From assembly GCF_002980525.1 (NCBI RefSeq), contig NZ_PVBQ01000006.1, positions 62,001 through 126,000 of the forward strand: a stretch of DNA of 64,000 bases, in the 5' to 3' direction. The notes beneath the pieces are model-generated. The model was not told the DNA's origin and did not search any database. It saw only the letters and a program-made list of their open reading frames with translations. Source of the DNA: Sphingobacterium haloxyli (GTDB lineage: Bacteria; Bacteroidota; Bacteroidia; Sphingobacteriales; Sphingobacteriaceae). Positions 1 through 9,416 of the stretch are shown in pieces (the first letter of the stretch is position 1; the number at the start of each line of letters is the position of its first letter). The translations under genes and the position numbers were made by a program.

Positions 1-195
1 CTTATCTATCTGGTAGAAAACGAAGGAAAAACAGTCACTAGGATGCAAATTCTAAACGCAGTCTGGGGTATTACGTTTGACAACCATACGAATGTAGTGG
101 ACGTCTATATATCCTATCTCCGAAGTAAAATCGAGAAGGAAAATGACAAGTATATTTTTACCGTCAAGGGTGTAGGATATATGTTCAAAGTATAG
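1..195 (+). CDS. Response regulator, OmpR/PhoB-type DNA-binding C-terminus (partial)
   Basis: The 64 codons from the left edge to the TAG at 193 form the end of a winged-helix output domain. They include the typical recognition-helix region (NVVDVYISYLRSKIE) and the closing wing (FTVKGVGYMFKV). The receiver domain lies outside the window. In OmpR-type regulators this domain binds promoter DNA after phosphorylation by a partner kinase. The histidine kinase starts three bases after the stop, so the two form a two-component operon, and the metal efflux operon just downstream is the likely target (inference). Partial because of the window edge, not because the gene is broken. Confidence 0.93.
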   Translation, partial: LIYLVENEGKTVTRMQILNAVWGITFDNHTNVVDVYISYLRSKIEKENDKYIFTVKGVGYMFKV

Positions 196-198
196 CAT

Positions 199-1533
199 AT
201 GAGGTTAAAACATAGGTTATCGCTATATTCTGTCGTGATGTTTGGGGTCATCATGCTGGTATTCTCGATCGTGATTTATCTTTCCTATTATGCACAACTG
301 GAACGAAAAGAACAGCAATCACTGGAAAGTAAGTCGTTACTTGCCGCCATTTATTATCTAGAGAAGGACGAGCTTTCTTTTTTAGAACACACCAATGTTA
401 AAAATCAGTTGTACCGTACGATTTCTCGACAACATATTGTCGTGTTTGATAGCCTGGATAACGTGTACAACGGAGATATGCAGACACCTGACGAAATTCC
501 TTCTTCATTTATAGCGGATGTAAGACGCATGGGAAATGCTTTTTTTAAGACTGATTTATTCTTCTACAATGGTATCTTCTATCCAGATAATGAAGGCGAT
601 TTCGTCGTGATTACGCGGGAGTCTAAGACTGAGTTTAGTGCGCAGATGTCTTCCCTCTTTCAAATATTGATGGCTGTTTTTTTATTCGGTATAGTGTTTA
701 TCTTCCTCTTCTCGCAGTATTTAAGCTATATAGCTTATCAGCCTATCATCAAGATTATTAGTCAAATTAAAGACCGTGATAGTAAAAACTTTAACGAGCC
801 CCTTTCCTTGGCCAAGACTTATACGGAGATCGGAGACTTAGTGAATACTTATAATCACTTTGTAAAGCGTATAGAAAAGACCTTCAACGTGCAAAAGAAT
901 TTTATCGATTACGTGTCCCATGAACTGCGCACACCGATAACGGCGTTGTTGGGGACGTTGGAGGTAACCAAAAGTAAACCTCGATCTGTTGAGGAGTACG
1001 AACGGGCGATTACACAATTAAGGCAGTACACACTTGACCTGCAAACAACATTGGACCAAATGATGCTCCTCTCGGGCGCAAAGACGAATTTTGAACTACA
1101 GCCGACAAGGGTCGATGAAGTGCTTTGGCAGCTTGTGGAAAATATGGTGCTTTACCACCGAGCACATATTGATGTTGATCTTCAAGTCGAAGATAATGCT
1201 TTATTGACCGTCGAGGGTAACGACAAATTACTTGAATTGGCTATCGGAAACGTTCTAGAAAACGCGATTAAATATTCGAATAATAAAATAGTTAAGGTCA
1301 GGTTTCGTGAGCAGGGAAATAAATTGGTCGTCTCTATTATCGATCAAGGGATTGGCATTCTGCAACAGGATCTGCAACATATCCGACAAAATTTTTATCG
1401 AGGCCATAACACACAAAAATATCAGGGGAAAGGTATCGGGTTATCGATGGCGAATATTATTTTTTCCCTCCACCAAGTAGAGATGGAGATCTCTTCGAGC
1501 ACGCAGGGAACGACTGTCCACTTGCATTTCTAA
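199..1533 (+). CDS. Sensor histidine kinase (HisKA + HATPase)
   Basis: Inner-membrane sensor kinase of 444 residues. There are two membrane helices (about residues 9-31 and 152-176) flanking a periplasmic sensor region of about 120 residues. A HAMP-like linker and a HisKA domain with the phospho-accepting His241 in the motif SHELRTP follow. The ATP-binding domain has the N box (Asn355), the G1 box (DQGIG, Asp382) and the G2 box (GKGIGLS). All catalytic signatures are intact. It lies directly behind its response regulator and ahead of a CzcCBA/CusCBA-type efflux operon, the usual layout for metal-responsive systems such as CusRS. The inducing metal cannot be told from sequence. Confidence 0.93.
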   Translation: MRLKHRLSLYSVVMFGVIMLVFSIVIYLSYYAQLERKEQQSLESKSLLAAIYYLEKDELSFLEHTNVKNQLYRTISRQHIVVFDSLDNVYNGDMQTPDEIPSSFIADVRRMGNAFFKTDLFFYNGIFYPDNEGDFVVITRESKTEFSAQMSSLFQILMAVFLFGIVFIFLFSQYLSYIAYQPIIKIISQIKDRDSKNFNEPLSLAKTYTEIGDLVNTYNHFVKRIEKTFNVQKNFIDYVSHELRTPITALLGTLEVTKSKPRSVEEYERAITQLRQYTLDLQTTLDQMMLLSGAKTNFELQPTRVDEVLWQLVENMVLYHRAHIDVDLQVEDNALLTVEGNDKLLELAIGNVLENAIKYSNNKIVKVRFREQGNKLVVSIIDQGIGILQQDLQHIRQNFYRGHNTQKYQGKGIGLSMANIIFSLHQVEMEISSSTQGTTVHLHF

Positions 1534-1556
1534 TCAAATTCTAATCTATCACGAAA

Positions 1557-1585
1557 TTTAGCTTAACCTTGCTGACGTACATTTG
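1557..1585 (+). promoter_or_regulatory. Likely promoter of the efflux operon
   Basis: A TACATTTG at 1578-1585 matches the Bacteroidota sigma-A -7 consensus TAnnTTTG. A weak TTTA element lies 17 bases upstream at 1557-1560. Transcription would start near 1591, about 12 bases before the GTG start of the TolC-family gene. The efflux genes would then have their own promoter, separate from the regulator/kinase pair. Confidence 0.45.
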
Positions 1586-1602
1586 TTAAAAATGTATAGA
1601 AG

Positions 1603-2847
1603 GTGAGATATTATTTAACTGTTTTAACACTTTGTGCTGTTTTTATAGGCTATGCACAACCCTATAGTTTAGATCAGCTTGAAGCCAGCTTTTTGCAACG
1701 TAATTATTTAGTCATTGCCGAGAAGTTTGAGATAAGCAAAGCTGAAGCAGAAATTGTACAGGAAAAAGTATGGGAGAATCCCACTTTGGCCATAAGTGAA
1801 GTTAACCTGTGGACAAATCCCGGGGGGGAGCGAATGACGCCTATGTTTGGGAGCTGGGGAGAGACACAACAAATTTCCGTAGGTTTGGAACAATTGATCG
1901 AAACTGCTGGAAAGCGGAAAAAGCGAGTAGCTATAAAACGTTTGGAACATCGGATGGCTGTCTACGAATTTGAGGAGCTCGTTCGTGAACTAAAAAAGGA
2001 ACTGCGGCAGACGTTTTATCAACTCTCGTCGGTAAAATATAACCGTTCGCAATTGATGCATATTGTGCAGCTTTTCGAGCAAATGAAAAATCAATATGAC
2101 CGTCAGGCCAGTCAGCAAAACATAACGAAGGCAGACTATTTCCGAGTAAACAACGAATTAGCGAGTTTGCGGAAGGATTTAATCGACCTCGAAGCTGATA
2201 TGGAAACGAATCTTTCTAAACTCCGCATGTTGACACGGCTATCTGATTTGGAACTCGATCAGTTACAGGTTAACCAAAGATTTACGAGTCGGACAATTTT
2301 GCTTCCGGCAGATATAAAGACCTTGCTGGCCGAACAAAACATCGCTATTCAGAAGCAAGCTGTTTCCATAAAAAAAGCGGAGGGCGAACTAACGCTTGAA
2401 CGCGCCAACCGTAAACCGGATATGACCGTAGGGATGGAATATGACCGCGGCGGGAATATTATGCAAGACTTTATCGGGCTAAACCTGTCGATAGATTTAC
2501 CCATCTTCAATCGCAATAAAGGAAACATACAAAAAGCCCGCTATCAGCTTGACCAGGAGAAGGTGATTTATGAAGGGTTACAGTCTGAACTCGAAGAAGA
2601 AGTAAACCAATATAAAAAACAGTTACTGGGGTACGAAAATATGCTGAATGGATGGGAAAATGCCGAACCGCAGGAGAAAATGATGGAAAACTACCATAAA
2701 CACCTGCTGGAAAAGCAGGTGACGTTAATGGAGTTTATTGACTACGTACAATCCCATAGGGAAGCACAAGAATCCTATGTAGCAATATGGGAAGATTATA
2801 ACCTCACGTTCGAAGAACTACAATATTTATTAGGTAAAGACTTTTAA
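1603..2847 (+). CDS. TolC-family outer-membrane efflux protein (CzcC/CusC type)
   Basis: Outer-membrane channel of a tripartite RND pump, 414 residues, close to the usual size of CzcC-like proteins. The GTG start gives a short hydrophobic signal peptide (YYLTVLTLCAVFIGYAQP). The rest is rich in long amphipathic helices, as expected for two OEP repeats. The C-terminal half carries the strand-turn pattern LSIDLPIFNRNKG seen in metal-efflux TolC relatives. It is the first gene of a three-gene run in the order outer-membrane channel, adaptor, pump, with 7 bases to the next gene. No lipobox is evident. Confidence 0.88.
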   Translation: MRYYLTVLTLCAVFIGYAQPYSLDQLEASFLQRNYLVIAEKFEISKAEAEIVQEKVWENPTLAISEVNLWTNPGGERMTPMFGSWGETQQISVGLEQLIETAGKRKKRVAIKRLEHRMAVYEFEELVRELKKELRQTFYQLSSVKYNRSQLMHIVQLFEQMKNQYDRQASQQNITKADYFRVNNELASLRKDLIDLEADMETNLSKLRMLTRLSDLELDQLQVNQRFTSRTILLPADIKTLLAEQNIAIQKQAVSIKKAEGELTLERANRKPDMTVGMEYDRGGNIMQDFIGLNLSIDLPIFNRNKGNIQKARYQLDQEKVIYEGLQSELEEEVNQYKKQLLGYENMLNGWENAEPQEKMMENYHKHLLEKQVTLMEFIDYVQSHREAQESYVAIWEDYNLTFEELQYLLGKDF

Positions 2848-2854
2848 AAAGAAT

Positions 2855-3946
2855 ATGACAAGGAAAATTTATTGGGGTACTGCGGCGTTACTCTGGAGTC
2901 TTAGCGCTTGTACGCCAGAAGTCGAAGAGAAATCATCAGAGCGGGAAGCGTTCTGCCTAAACCATCAGCTGAAGAAAGCAACGGAAATTATCGAGGTAAA
3001 GGAACAACCAATCACAGAGCAGCTGACACTATCTGGTAAGATAGATTACGACGAAAACAATATGGTTGCTTTCCGCAGCTTATTGGAAGGTGTTGTAGAA
3101 AGCGTATCTTTTGAGTTAGGGGACCAAGTGAAGCAAGGGCAAGTGCTGGCGACGATAAAATCTGCGCAGATACAGGAACTATACCAACAAAAGCGGTTTC
3201 AGGAGAATCAGATTGTCTTGTTAAAAAAGCAAACGCAAAGTACGCGGGAGCTGGCAGCCGATGGCTTAGCGACGACTCAGGATGTGTTAGCTGTAGAGCA
3301 TGAACTGGAAAGCGCTATATTAGAGCTAGAGCGGATCAACGAAAGCTTGTCCTTATACCGGGCGGCGGGAAAAGATGCCTTTCATCTGCTGGCACCCAAA
3401 AACGGGTATATTATTCAAAAGTCTATTAGCCCCGGACAAAGTGTAACGGGCGATAGCGAACCACTTTTTTCTATATCAAACCTGAAAGAGGTGTGGGTAA
3501 TGGTAAACATTTACGCGACTAATTTGCGTCACGTACAGGTGGGAAATAAGGTGAAGGTGCGTACGATCGCTTATCCAGATAAGTTCTACGAAGGCAAAAT
3601 TGACAAGATCTATAATACCTTTGATGATAACGAACATGTGTTAAAAGCACGTGTGGTACTGCCGAACCCGAATATGGACTTAATGCCCGGTCTAAGCGCT
3701 GATATCGTTATTGATCTTAATCGTAAAGACGCGGAAATGGCTTTGGCTATTCCAAACCGTGCAAAGGTGTTCAGTAATAACAAAGAGTATATGGTGGTGT
3801 ATAGAGACAGCTGTGACATGGACGTCCGTCCGATAACTATACTCGGAGACAATGAAGAGTATACATATGTCAAAGAAAAATTACATGCAAACGAGATGAT
3901 TGTAGGAACGAATGCGCTGTTGATTTTCGAACAGCTGAACCAATAA
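2855..3946 (+). CDS. RND efflux periplasmic adaptor, lipoprotein (CzcB/CusB type)
   Basis: Membrane-fusion protein of 363 residues linking the inner-membrane pump to the outer-membrane channel. The N-terminus is a lipoprotein signal with lipobox LSAC, so the protein is anchored in a membrane facing the periplasm. A barrel-sandwich (biotinyl-lipoyl-like) segment, GVVESVSFELGDQVKQGQVL, and its second half after a coiled-coil hairpin are both visible. A beta-barrel domain (VWVMVNIYATNLRHVQVG) follows. I see no N-terminal Met/His-rich metal-binding motif. It starts 7 bases after the channel gene and ends 10 bases before the pump gene, so all three are probably one transcript. Confidence 0.9.
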   Translation: MTRKIYWGTAALLWSLSACTPEVEEKSSEREAFCLNHQLKKATEIIEVKEQPITEQLTLSGKIDYDENNMVAFRSLLEGVVESVSFELGDQVKQGQVLATIKSAQIQELYQQKRFQENQIVLLKKQTQSTRELAADGLATTQDVLAVEHELESAILELERINESLSLYRAAGKDAFHLLAPKNGYIIQKSISPGQSVTGDSEPLFSISNLKEVWVMVNIYATNLRHVQVGNKVKVRTIAYPDKFYEGKIDKIYNTFDDNEHVLKARVVLPNPNMDLMPGLSADIVIDLNRKDAEMALAIPNRAKVFSNNKEYMVVYRDSCDMDVRPITILGDNEEYTYVKEKLHANEMIVGTNALLIFEQLNQ

Positions 3947-3956
3947 ACTAGGGGGA

Positions 3957-6900
3957 ATGAAGAAGTTTGTACAAAATATCGTTACGTTTTCATTGCAAAA
4001 TACAACCATTGTACTGTTTGCGGTGATGATTTTAGTATTTGCTGGAATTTATGCTTTGCGCCATACCGCAGTGGAAGCATTTCCAGACGTCACCAACACG
4101 CGAGCGCGTATTATTACGCAATGGCCTGGTCGAAGCGCTGAGGAAGTGGAGAAGTTAGTAACTTTACCCATATCCAAAGAAGTGAATAGCATTCCACGGA
4201 AATCGAACGTGCGCTCCATCTCCTTATTTGGACTTTCCGTGGTAACGGTTCAATTTGAGGATGGTGTAGAAGACTTTTATGCGCAACAGTATGTTTCCAA
4301 TAAATTAGCGGGCGTCGACTTACCAGATGGTACGGACACGGAGGTGGAACCGCCGTCTGGAGCGACAGGTGAAATTTTTCGATATGTAATAAGAGGCGAT
4401 CTACCAATTAAGGAATTGACGGCTTTGCAAGATTGGGTTATCGAACGGGAGCTTTTAGGTGTTCCGGGTGTTGCTGATATTGTTAGTTTTGGCGGTGAAG
4501 AGAAAATTTATGAAATCAAGATTCACCCGGCTGAACTCAAGAATTATGACCTCTCGCCGCTAGATGTTTATGAAGCCGTATCGAAATCGAATATTAATGT
4601 CGGAGGAGATGTTATCGAACGAGGTGATCAAGCGTATGTGGTACGGGGCGTGGGATTGTTGGATAAACTGGCAGATATCGGGAATATTACCGTTAAACTG
4701 AATGGATCGACTCCGATTTTAATAAAACATGTTGCAGAGGTTGAAATTTCACATAAGCCCAGATTGGGACAAGTTGGATTTAACGATGAGGATGATTTAG
4801 TGCAAGGAATTGTAATCATGCTTCGTGGCGAGAATCCTTCGGAGGTGATCACCCATTTGAAGGCGAAAATAGACGAGTTGAATGAACGTGCTTTGCCGGA
4901 AGGCGTACGTATTGAGCCGGTTCTCGACCGTACACACTTAGTGGACAATACCGTACGGACCGTGTCTCACAACCTGATAGAGGGTATCCTATTGGTTTCC
5001 TTGATTGTGTTTATCTTTTTGTACAATTGGAAGTCTACTTTTATCGTTGCGTCAGTTATCCCTTTGTCTTTTTTGTTCGCTATTGTGATGCTAAAGATAC
5101 AAGGATTGCCCGCGAACCTCATATCCATGGGGTCGCTGGACTTCGGCTTGTTGCTGGAAGGTACACTGGTTATCGTAGAAACTGTATTTGTAGCATTAGC
5201 CGGCTTGTCACACCGCGTTGGGCCAGAACGTTTTGCGAAGATGAGCAAGCTGGGGGTCATTAAGAGAAGTGCCGGAAGTGTTGCTTCTTATATTTTCTTC
5301 GCCTTAATTATCCTGATCGTCGCCTTGTTGCCAATTTTCTCTTTTCAGAAAGTAGAAGGAAAAATGTTCAGCCCTTTGGCCTTTACATTGGCTTACGCAC
5401 TGTTAGGATCTTTGATTCTAAGCCTTACATATGTACCTGCAATGTGTAAACTTTTGTTTACAAAAAACATAGAGGAGCGGGAGAACATGGTAACGCGGTT
5501 TTTTCAACGTTCTATTTTTGGATTGTTTGCAATAAGTTTTCGGTATAAAAAAACAACGATCGGTATTTTTCTGGGTATTTTAATGTTGTGTTTATTCAAG
5601 TTTATGCATTATGGTTCCGAATTTTTGCCAAAACTGAACGAAGGAGCTATTTATATTCGTGCGACCTTACCGAATAGTGTAAATTTGAGCGAGTCCACGC
5701 GCTTGGCAAAAGAGATGAAAGTTTTAATGGAAGATAGTGCGGAAGAGATAGATTTCGTCTTAACACAAACGGGACGACCGAATGACGGGACCGATCCAAC
5801 TGGTTTCTTTAATATCGAATTTCACGTACAGTTGAAGGATGCTGAAACTTGGACGCGTAAAATCACGAAGGAGGATATAATCCAAAATATACGGGAAAAA
5901 TTAGATCATTACCCAGGTGTAACTTTCGGGTTCAGTCAGCCGATACAGGATAATGTCGAGGAGTTTGTGGCGGGGGTGAAGAGCTCGCTAGTCATCAAGA
6001 TTTTTGGGGACGACTTATACAACCTAGAAGATTATGCCAATCAAGTAGCATCGGCTATCGAGAAAGTGCGTGGTATTACGGATATTAACGTCTACAAAAA
6101 TATCGGTCTACCTGAATTGCGCATTCAGCTGCATGATTCGGAAATGGCAAAATACGGTGTGTTTACGGCGGATGTCCAAGCGGTGGTAGAAATGACAATC
6201 GGTGGTCAGGCGGCGACAAAATTTTACGAGGGCGATCGGCAATTTGATGTCGTATTACGCTTTGACGAACCTTACCGGGACACACCCGAAAAAATCAAGA
6301 ATATTTTGATTCCAACCAGTAGCGGACAGAATATTCCCTTGCAGGAGATCGCAACGGTGAGTTATCAAACGGGACCGGCGTTCATCTATCGGGAAGGGAG
6401 TAGCCGATACATCGGTGTTGGATTTAGCATAGAGGGACGTGATCTGGGTAGCACAATAGACGAGGCAAAAGAAATCGTTGCTAACGAAGTCTCGCTGCCG
6501 CAGGAGAACTATATGGAATGGGCGGGTGAATTTGAAAGTAAGGAACGGGCGGCAAAACAATTGGCCCTCGTCGTTCCAGTTAGCTTGACGCTCATCTTAA
6601 TATTATTGTATTTCAACTTTGGAAATATAAAAGATACGCTCGTGTCTTCGTTAACTTTAGCGTTTGCCTTTATCGGTGGATTTATCTCTTTGTGGGCGAC
6701 CGGTACCATCTTTGGCATTTCGGCTGGGATAGGCTTTATTATTTTGTTTGGTGTGGCGACGATCGACGGTATTGTGCTGATTGGAGTTATTCGCGATAAC
6801 ATCCGTCATCGTATGGAATTATTACCCGCTATATATTCCGGTGTTAAAAGTAGAATACGTCCGGTGGTCATGATCGCTTTAATGGGATCGGTTGGTTTGC

Positions 6901-7058
6901 TTCCTGCAGCGTTGTCTACAGGCATGGGATCGGAGATCCAAAAACCGCTTGCGATCATGATTGTGGGGGGATTGATTATATGTTTATTCTTGAGTTTTAC
7001 CGTTATCCCTGTCGTATTTTACTGGGCAAACCGAAAACAACATGGGACAAGAGCTTAA
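3957..7058 (+). CDS. Heavy-metal efflux RND pump (CzcA/CusA family)
   Basis: Inner-membrane proton/metal antiporter of 1,033 residues, typical CzcA length. It begins with the membrane helix expected of the family and shows two periplasmic loops and two helix bundles. The early motif DVTNTRARIITQWPGRSAEEVEKLV is a hallmark of heavy-metal RND pumps (residues about 44 onward). In transmembrane helix 4 the CzcA relay triad Asp-Asp-Glu reads Asp395, Glu401, Glu408, so the middle acidic residue is Glu. The start is ATG behind a G-rich stretch. It is the last gene of the efflux operon. The exported metal (Co/Zn/Cd, Cu/Ag or Ni) cannot be assigned from sequence alone. Confidence 0.93.
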   Translation: MKKFVQNIVTFSLQNTTIVLFAVMILVFAGIYALRHTAVEAFPDVTNTRARIITQWPGRSAEEVEKLVTLPISKEVNSIPRKSNVRSISLFGLSVVTVQFEDGVEDFYAQQYVSNKLAGVDLPDGTDTEVEPPSGATGEIFRYVIRGDLPIKELTALQDWVIERELLGVPGVADIVSFGGEEKIYEIKIHPAELKNYDLSPLDVYEAVSKSNINVGGDVIERGDQAYVVRGVGLLDKLADIGNITVKLNGSTPILIKHVAEVEISHKPRLGQVGFNDEDDLVQGIVIMLRGENPSEVITHLKAKIDELNERALPEGVRIEPVLDRTHLVDNTVRTVSHNLIEGILLVSLIVFIFLYNWKSTFIVASVIPLSFLFAIVMLKIQGLPANLISMGSLDFGLLLEGTLVIVETVFVALAGLSHRVGPERFAKMSKLGVIKRSAGSVASYIFFALIILIVALLPIFSFQKVEGKMFSPLAFTLAYALLGSLILSLTYVPAMCKLLFTKNIEERENMVTRFFQRSIFGLFAISFRYKKTTIGIFLGILMLCLFKFMHYGSEFLPKLNEGAIYIRATLPNSVNLSESTRLAKEMKVLMEDSAEEIDFVLTQTGRPNDGTDPTGFFNIEFHVQLKDAETWTRKITKEDIIQNIREKLDHYPGVTFGFSQPIQDNVEEFVAGVKSSLVIKIFGDDLYNLEDYANQVASAIEKVRGITDINVYKNIGLPELRIQLHDSEMAKYGVFTADVQAVVEMTIGGQAATKFYEGDRQFDVVLRFDEPYRDTPEKIKNILIPTSSGQNIPLQEIATVSYQTGPAFIYREGSSRYIGVGFSIEGRDLGSTIDEAKEIVANEVSLPQENYMEWAGEFESKERAAKQLALVVPVSLTLILILLYFNFGNIKDTLVSSLTLAFAFIGGFISLWATGTIFGISAGIGFIILFGVATIDGIVLIGVIRDNIRHRMELLPAIYSGVKSRIRPVVMIALMGSVGLLPAALSTGMGSEIQKPLAIMIVGGLIICLFLSFTVIPVVFYWANRKQHGTRA

Positions 7059-7069
7059 AAGATAATATG

Positions 7070-7077
7070 TACCTTTG
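7070..7077 (+). promoter_or_regulatory. -7 box right at the start of the next gene
   Basis: TACCTTTG matches TAnnTTTG and ends 5 bases before the ATG at 7083. If used, transcription would begin at or next to the start codon, giving a leaderless or nearly leaderless mRNA. No clear -33 element is visible. Confidence 0.3.
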
Positions 7078-7082
7078 CGTAT

Positions 7083-7613
7083 ATGAGTAAGCGATACAAT
7101 AAGGGACGTAAAACGCCAGACTTTGATAGGGTTGTCGACCGCTATTTTTACGAAATGGATCAACGTTTTTCCATGGGCAATATGGGGCTGTATGCTATCA
7201 GTCTGGCATTTGTATTTTTTGGTGTTTTGGGATTGATTTGGATGATTCCGTTTCCTAAACTTGATTTTCTGGTTCGCATGCATATGGATACCTTTCTAAA
7301 CTGGGGTTCTTTCTACATTGCCGTCATCATCTATTTGTATTTACGGCTGGCTCCAACACTATCGTATGCCATGCTTTTCACCATCGCTGTAATGAGCTTT
7401 TTTATCGTCCAGCTGGAATATCTCGAACGCGATGGTGGGCCTGCAGTATGGTTAGTTTGTACCGTATTAACTATTATAGGGTTATCAACGACTCTTTTAC
7501 AAACTAAAAAAACGCCTCGTCATACCGCATGGATAGACGTCTGGCGGCTGGTGACGATCGGTCCAATTTGGCTTTGGTCTAAGGTATTCATTGCCCTTAA
7601 AATAAAGTACTAG
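7083..7613 (+). CDS. Small multi-pass membrane protein, distantly Mpo1/DUF962-like
   Basis: Membrane protein of 176 residues with about four hydrophobic helices. The pattern in the first half (a short soluble start, a helix ending VFFGVLGLIWMIPFP, a loop, then NWGSFYIAVIIYLYLRL) resembles the YGL010w/Mpo1 (DUF962) fold as I recall it. However, the His/Asn metal-ligand motif of that family (H-x4-N-x3-H) is not visible; the matching stretch reads MDQRFSMGNMGLY. It may be a non-catalytic relative or an unrelated Bacteroidota membrane protein. It follows the efflux pump by 24 bases but is probably not part of that system. Confidence 0.65.
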   Translation: MSKRYNKGRKTPDFDRVVDRYFYEMDQRFSMGNMGLYAISLAFVFFGVLGLIWMIPFPKLDFLVRMHMDTFLNWGSFYIAVIIYLYLRLAPTLSYAMLFTIAVMSFFIVQLEYLERDGGPAVWLVCTVLTIIGLSTTLLQTKKTPRHTAWIDVWRLVTIGPIWLWSKVFIALKIKY

Positions 7614-7618
7614 CAACT

Positions 7619-7626
7619 TATCTTTG
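7619..7626 (+). promoter_or_regulatory. Candidate -7 box upstream of pruA
   Basis: TATCTTTG fits TAnnTTTG and lies about 120 bases before the pruA start. I see no convincing -33 box at 19-20 bases. The leader that follows is very AT-rich and contains a weak TATGTTT/AAACATA hairpin. Confidence 0.25.
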
Positions 7627-7746
7627 CCGGTATTTCCTGTTATATCTTGGTATGTGGCAATATATGTTTATATAAAAACATAATCCGTATATATAACGTA
7701 CTATAGAATAGGTAATTTTATCTCAAATTAAAAAAAGAGCACAGTT

Positions 7747-9375
7747 ATGTTAAAAGGATTTTTTAATGTTCCTACACCAGTTAATGAGCCGGTTAATTCA
7801 TATGCTCCTGGTACAAAGGAAAGGGAGCTATTAGAAGCGGCTATAAAAGAGGCGAGAGCACAGGAAGTAGATGTTCCCATGTACATCGGAGGAAAAGAAG
7901 TGCGTACAGGAAACAAAGCGAAGATGACCCCTCCACATGACCATCAGCATATCTTGGGCTACTACCATGAAGGGACAAAGAGTCACGTTGAAGATGCGAT
8001 CAACGCTGCTTTGGCAGCAAAGGAAAATTGGGAGAAACTTCCATGGGAGCAACGCGCAGCTATCTTTTTAAAGGCGGCTGAATTAATAGCAACAAAGTAC
8101 CGCTACGTCATCAATGCAGCAACGATGCTAGGCCAATCGAAAAATGCTTATCAAGCCGAGATTGACTCCGCTTGTGAGCTCGCTGATTTCTTACGTTTCA
8201 ACGTAGCGTATATGACCGAAATTTACAGTCAACAACCACCTGTGAGTCCAAAAGGTTTTTGGAATAGAGTTGAGCAACGTCCGCTAGAAGGATTTGTTTT
8301 CGCGTTGACGCCATTTAATTTTACGGCTATTGCCGGAAATTTACCATCTAGTGTTGCGATGATGGGAAATGTAGTTGTATGGAAACCTTCCAACACGCAG
8401 ATCTATTCGGCGAATATCATCATGGAAGTATTTAAGGAAGCAGGTGTTCCGGATGGCGTGATTAACTTAGTTTATGTTTCTGGGCCAGATGCAGGAGATG
8501 TAATCTTTAAACATCCAGATTTTGCAGGTATTCATTTTACTGGTTCTACGGCTGTATTCCAAAATATATGGAACACCATAGGTGAAAATATTCACCGCTA
8601 TAAGACGTATCCTCGCATTGTAGGCGAGACAGGTGGAAAAGATTTTATCTTGGCACATCCATCGGCCGATATTGATGTCCTTAACACCGCGTTGGTCCGT
8701 GGAGCTTTCGAATTCCAAGGCCAAAAATGTTCGGCGGCGTCCCGTGCATATATCCCTAAATCATTGTGGGATGATCTTCGTCCGCGCATGGAACGTGACA
8801 TAAGCTCCTTCAAGATTGGCGGTACGGAAGATTTCGGTAATTTTATCAATGCTGTTATTGACGAAAAAGCATTCGACAAAATCACCAGCTACATAGACCG
8901 GGCGAAAGCCGCAACAGATGCAGAAGTTATTATTGGCGGCGAATACGACAAATCAAAAGGCTATTTTATTCACCCGACGGTTATTCAAGCTAAGGTAGGG
9001 GATTATGAAACCATGACAGAAGAATTATTTGGTCCTGTACTGACGGTTTATCTTTACGAAGATGACAAATGGGAAGAAACGTTGGAACTGGTGGACAAAA
9101 CATCTCCTTATGCCTTGACAGGCGCGGTTATTTCCCAATGTCGTTATGCCATAGATGAGGCTACATATAAGTTGCGTAATGCAGCCGGTAATTTCTACAT
9201 TAATGATAAATGTACGGGAGCTGTCGTCGGCCAACAACCTTTTGGTGGCGCTAGAGGTTCGGGTACGAACGACAAAGCCGGTGCGATGATCAACTTGCTG
9301 CGTTGGGTGTCTCCACGTACCATCAAGGAGACTTTTAATCCCGAAACGGATTACCGTTATCCATTTTTAGGTTAA
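7747..9375 (+). CDS. pruA: Delta1-pyrroline-5-carboxylate (glutamate semialdehyde) dehydrogenase
   Basis: Oxidises glutamate-gamma-semialdehyde to glutamate with NAD+, the second step of proline breakdown. The 542-residue length fits the stand-alone P5CDH type rather than fused PutA. The aldehyde dehydrogenase catalytic pair is present: Cys328 in GQKCSAASR and Glu294 in VGETGGKDF. The cofactor-loop region FALTPFNFTAIAGNLP is also typical of this subfamily. No proline dehydrogenase gene is in the window, so the first step must be encoded elsewhere. An AraC-type regulator follows in the same direction after a 24-base near-palindrome and could be functionally linked. Confidence 0.95.
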   Translation: MLKGFFNVPTPVNEPVNSYAPGTKERELLEAAIKEARAQEVDVPMYIGGKEVRTGNKAKMTPPHDHQHILGYYHEGTKSHVEDAINAALAAKENWEKLPWEQRAAIFLKAAELIATKYRYVINAATMLGQSKNAYQAEIDSACELADFLRFNVAYMTEIYSQQPPVSPKGFWNRVEQRPLEGFVFALTPFNFTAIAGNLPSSVAMMGNVVVWKPSNTQIYSANIIMEVFKEAGVPDGVINLVYVSGPDAGDVIFKHPDFAGIHFTGSTAVFQNIWNTIGENIHRYKTYPRIVGETGGKDFILAHPSADIDVLNTALVRGAFEFQGQKCSAASRAYIPKSLWDDLRPRMERDISSFKIGGTEDFGNFINAVIDEKAFDKITSYIDRAKAATDAEVIIGGEYDKSKGYFIHPTVIQAKVGDYETMTEELFGPVLTVYLYEDDKWEETLELVDKTSPYALTGAVISQCRYAIDEATYKLRNAAGNFYINDKCTGAVVGQQPFGGARGSGTNDKAGAMINLLRWVSPRTIKETFNPETDYRYPFLG

Positions 9376-9387
9376 TTGATAATTTTT

Positions 9388-9411
9388 AGCCCATGGCTTA
9401 AGCCGTGGGCT
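9388..9411. promoter_or_regulatory. 24-base near-perfect palindrome between pruA and the AraC-type gene
   Basis: The two 12-base arms (AGCCCATGGCTT and AAGCCGTGGGCT) are complementary except for one T-G wobble pair. There is no loop and no T-tract, so it is a poor intrinsic terminator. It ends 5 bases before the first of three consecutive ATG codons of the regulator gene. It could be an operator, a transcript-end hairpin of pruA, or a dispersed palindromic repeat. Confidence 0.6.
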
Positions 9412-9416
9412 ATATC

